Assembly (NCBI GenBank): GCA_023386345.1 | Contig: JAEWJT010000011.1 | Coordinates: 1-64,000, forward strand | Length of the DNA stretch: 64,000 bases | Reading direction: 5' to 3' | Source of the DNA: Bacillota bacterium | Lineage (GTDB): Bacteria; Bacillota; Clostridia; Tissierellales; Sedimentibacteraceae | Shown here: positions 62,784 through 64,000 of the stretch, in pieces | Numbering within the stretch: position 1 is the stretch's first letter | Layout of the letters: the number at the start of each line of letters is the position of its first letter | Notes under the pieces: generated by a model | Told to the model about the DNA's origin: nothing | Seen by the model: the letters and a program-made list of their open reading frames with translations, nothing else | Databases searched by the model: none | Translations under genes and position numbers: made by a program

Positions 62784-63269
62784 CTACAGTCGTTTCTGAA
62801 GCTCAATATCAGCATTGATTACCTTATCTTCCATTTGCTTTTTATACTCATGAAATTTCTCTCTAAGCTGCGGATATTTAATTGAAAGCATTTGTATTGC
62901 TAAAAGTGCTGCATTATCTCCACCATTTATACCTACTGTTGCAACAGGAACTCCCGGAGGCATCTGAACTATTGATAGTAAAGCATCTATACCCTCAAGT
63001 GCTGATGATTTAACAGGCACTCCAATCACTGGCAGACAAGTACATGCTGCTAGAACTCCACCCAAATGTGCTGCCATACCTGCTATTGCTATTATTGCTT
63101 CAAAGCCGTTTTTCTCTGCATTTTTAGCAAAATCAGTAGCTATGTCAGGAGTTCTGTGTGCTGACATCACTCTTAATTCAAACTCCACACCAAAATCTCT
63201 TAAAATTTGTATTCCCTTTTCTATTACTGGAAAGTCCGAAGCACTTCCCATTACAATTGCTATTTTCAT
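62784..63269 (-). CDS. purE: N5-carboxyaminoimidazole ribonucleotide mutase (class I PurE)
   Basis: The 161-residue enzyme converts N5-CAIR to CAIR. It has the N-terminal VMGSASDFPVIEKG, the catalytic SAHRTPDIATDFAKNA (His about residue 42), AIAGMAAHLGGVLAACT and GIDALLSIVQMPPGVPVATV. This fits the microbial class I type, which usually works with PurK, although no purK is in the window. AAAGGAAG precedes the ATG. It follows purL by about 20 bases. Confidence 0.97.
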   Translation of the reverse strand: MKIAIVMGSASDFPVIEKGIQILRDFGVEFELRVMSAHRTPDIATDFAKNAEKNGFEAIIAIAGMAAHLGGVLAACTCLPVIGVPVKSSALEGIDALLSIVQMPPGVPVATVGINGGDNAALLAIQMLSIKYPQLREKFHEYKKQMEDKVINADIELQKRL

Positions 63270-63289
63270 TTTAATTTATCTTCCTTTCG

Positions 63290-64000
63290 TTATTTAAAAT
63301 ATGACACACCAGCTTCAAACAGCTTCTGGTCTTTGTTGTAAGGTATATTTTTATATGTTCCTATATCAAGTCTTTCAGAGTGTCCCATTTTTCCCAAAAT
63401 TCTTCCGTCAGGGCTTGTTATACCCTCTATTGCTTCTATTGAGCCATTTGGATTAAACAATCCATTGTAGCTAGGATTAAAGTCACTGTCAACATACTGA
63501 GTAGCTATCTGTCCGTTTTCTTTCAATTTCTTAATCCATTCCTCGTTTGCCATAAATCTTCCTTCACCATGAGACAATGGAATGTTGTATACATCGGATA
63601 TATTACAATTATTAAACCAAGGAGACAGATTAGAAACTACCTTAGTCAATGCAAATGTAGAAATATGCCTTCCTATTGTGTTGTATGTCAATGTAGGATC
63701 ATCCTTGCTTATTTCTCTTATCTCGCCATAAGGCACGAGTCCAAGCTTAATGAGTGCTTGAAATCCGTTGCAAATCCCTATCATAAGTCCATCTCTATTT
63801 TTAATTAAGTTCATTATAGCTTCGCTAAGCATTGGATTTCTAAATGTTGCGGCTATAAATTTGCCAGAGCCATCTGGCTCATCTCCAGCACTAAATCCCC
63901 CTGGGAAAGCTACAATTTGTGATTCATTTATTAGCTTGGTCATTTCCCTTATAGAAAACTCAATATCTGATGGACTTAAATTTTTAAATACAAAGGTCTC
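63290..64000 (-). CDS. purL: Phosphoribosylformylglycinamidine synthase, C-terminal part (runs off window)
   Basis: The frame is open to the window edge, so only the last 236 codons are seen. They form the class I glutamine amidotransferase domain of large-type PurL: VAFPGGFSAGDEPDGSGKF, the nucleophile Cys in LMIGICNGFQALIKLGLVP, and the His/Glu pair in IPLSHGEGRF. The late segment LGKMGHSERL matches large PurL (GRILGKMGHSER). The enzyme uses glutamine and ATP to make FGAM. The internal ATG at 63943 is not a start; the reading frame continues upstream of it with family-like sequence. It is the first of the six pur genes seen in this operon. Confidence 0.93.
   Translation of the reverse strand, partial: ETFVFKNLSPSDIEFSIREMTKLINESQIVAFPGGFSAGDEPDGSGKFIAATFRNPMLSEAIMNLIKNRDGLMIGICNGFQALIKLGLVPYGEIREISKDDPTLTYNTIGRHISTFALTKVVSNLSPWFNNCNISDVYNIPLSHGEGRFMANEEWIKKLKENGQIATQYVDSDFNPSYNGLFNPNGSIEAIEGITSPDGRILGKMGHSERLDIGTYKNIPYNKDQKLFEAGVSYFK

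Noticed and set aside
63290..63943. Stand-alone PurQ starting at ATG 63943
   Set aside because: The frame stays open to the window edge with PurL-like sequence, and LGKMGHSER matches the end of large PurL, so it is the C-terminal domain of a longer protein.

Overview
The window is AT-rich, low-GC DNA with strong Shine-Dalgarno sites, TTGACA/TATAAT-type promoters with 17-base spacers, and many intrinsic terminators. With a SEC-C methionine aminopeptidase, a B12-dependent ribonucleotide reductase, HypA/HypB, CheX-type phosphatases and radical SAM peptide maturases, it looks like an anaerobic Clostridia-type Firmicute chromosome. No tRNA, rRNA, CRISPR array or intact transposase was seen.

Region 1 (1-27.6 kb) holds small units of mixed function. 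It has a flavoprotein reductase, a TspO protein, a soluble chemoreceptor fused to a peptide-binding domain, an AraC-type regulator, a SEC-C methionine aminopeptidase and acetyltransferases. A FadR-type regulator sits beside a membrane protein/HypB/iron-sulfur flavoprotein/HypA operon that has its own operator-like sites. A chemotaxis/c-di-GMP locus (CheY-CheX, CheX, PAS-GGDEF) follows. An NpmA/KamB-like 16S rRNA methyltransferase lies behind a structured leader that encodes an eight-residue peptide. A CsoR repressor with its operator precedes a metal P-type ATPase, and then come an SDR dehydrogenase and an NfeD/stomatin pair.

Region 2 (27.6-39.9 kb) holds a Ca2+-type P-ATPase behind a possible Mn2+ riboswitch, a divergent uracil-DNA glycosylase, a class II ribonucleotide reductase with an NrdR-like palindrome, a SEC-C protein, purD, an orphan MetQ lipoprotein and a 686-residue protein with a possible FliK-like C-terminus.

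Region 3 (40.0-58.9 kb) is the most unusual part. A MoxR AAA+ ATPase, three DUF58 proteins and four paralogous membrane proteins with DUF4129-like tails are arranged around a ribosomal-peptide (RiPP) locus. That locus has a 57-residue precursor with four cysteines, two radical SAM/SPASM maturases and an ABC exporter. Two solute-binding-like proteins and two decayed copies of the same family are interspersed. The exporter stop is 2 bases from a DUF58 start, so the peptide system and the DUF58/DUF4129 module appear to share a transcript. Two families of conserved promoter-plus-palindrome elements recur across this region, which suggests one regulon. The usual transglutaminase partner is absent.

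Region 4 (58.9-64 kb, minus strand) is the purine operon purL-purE-purC-purF-purM-purN, read right to left. purD lies 22 kb away on the other side of the accessory region and purH is not in the window, so the accessory region may have split an ancestral pur operon.
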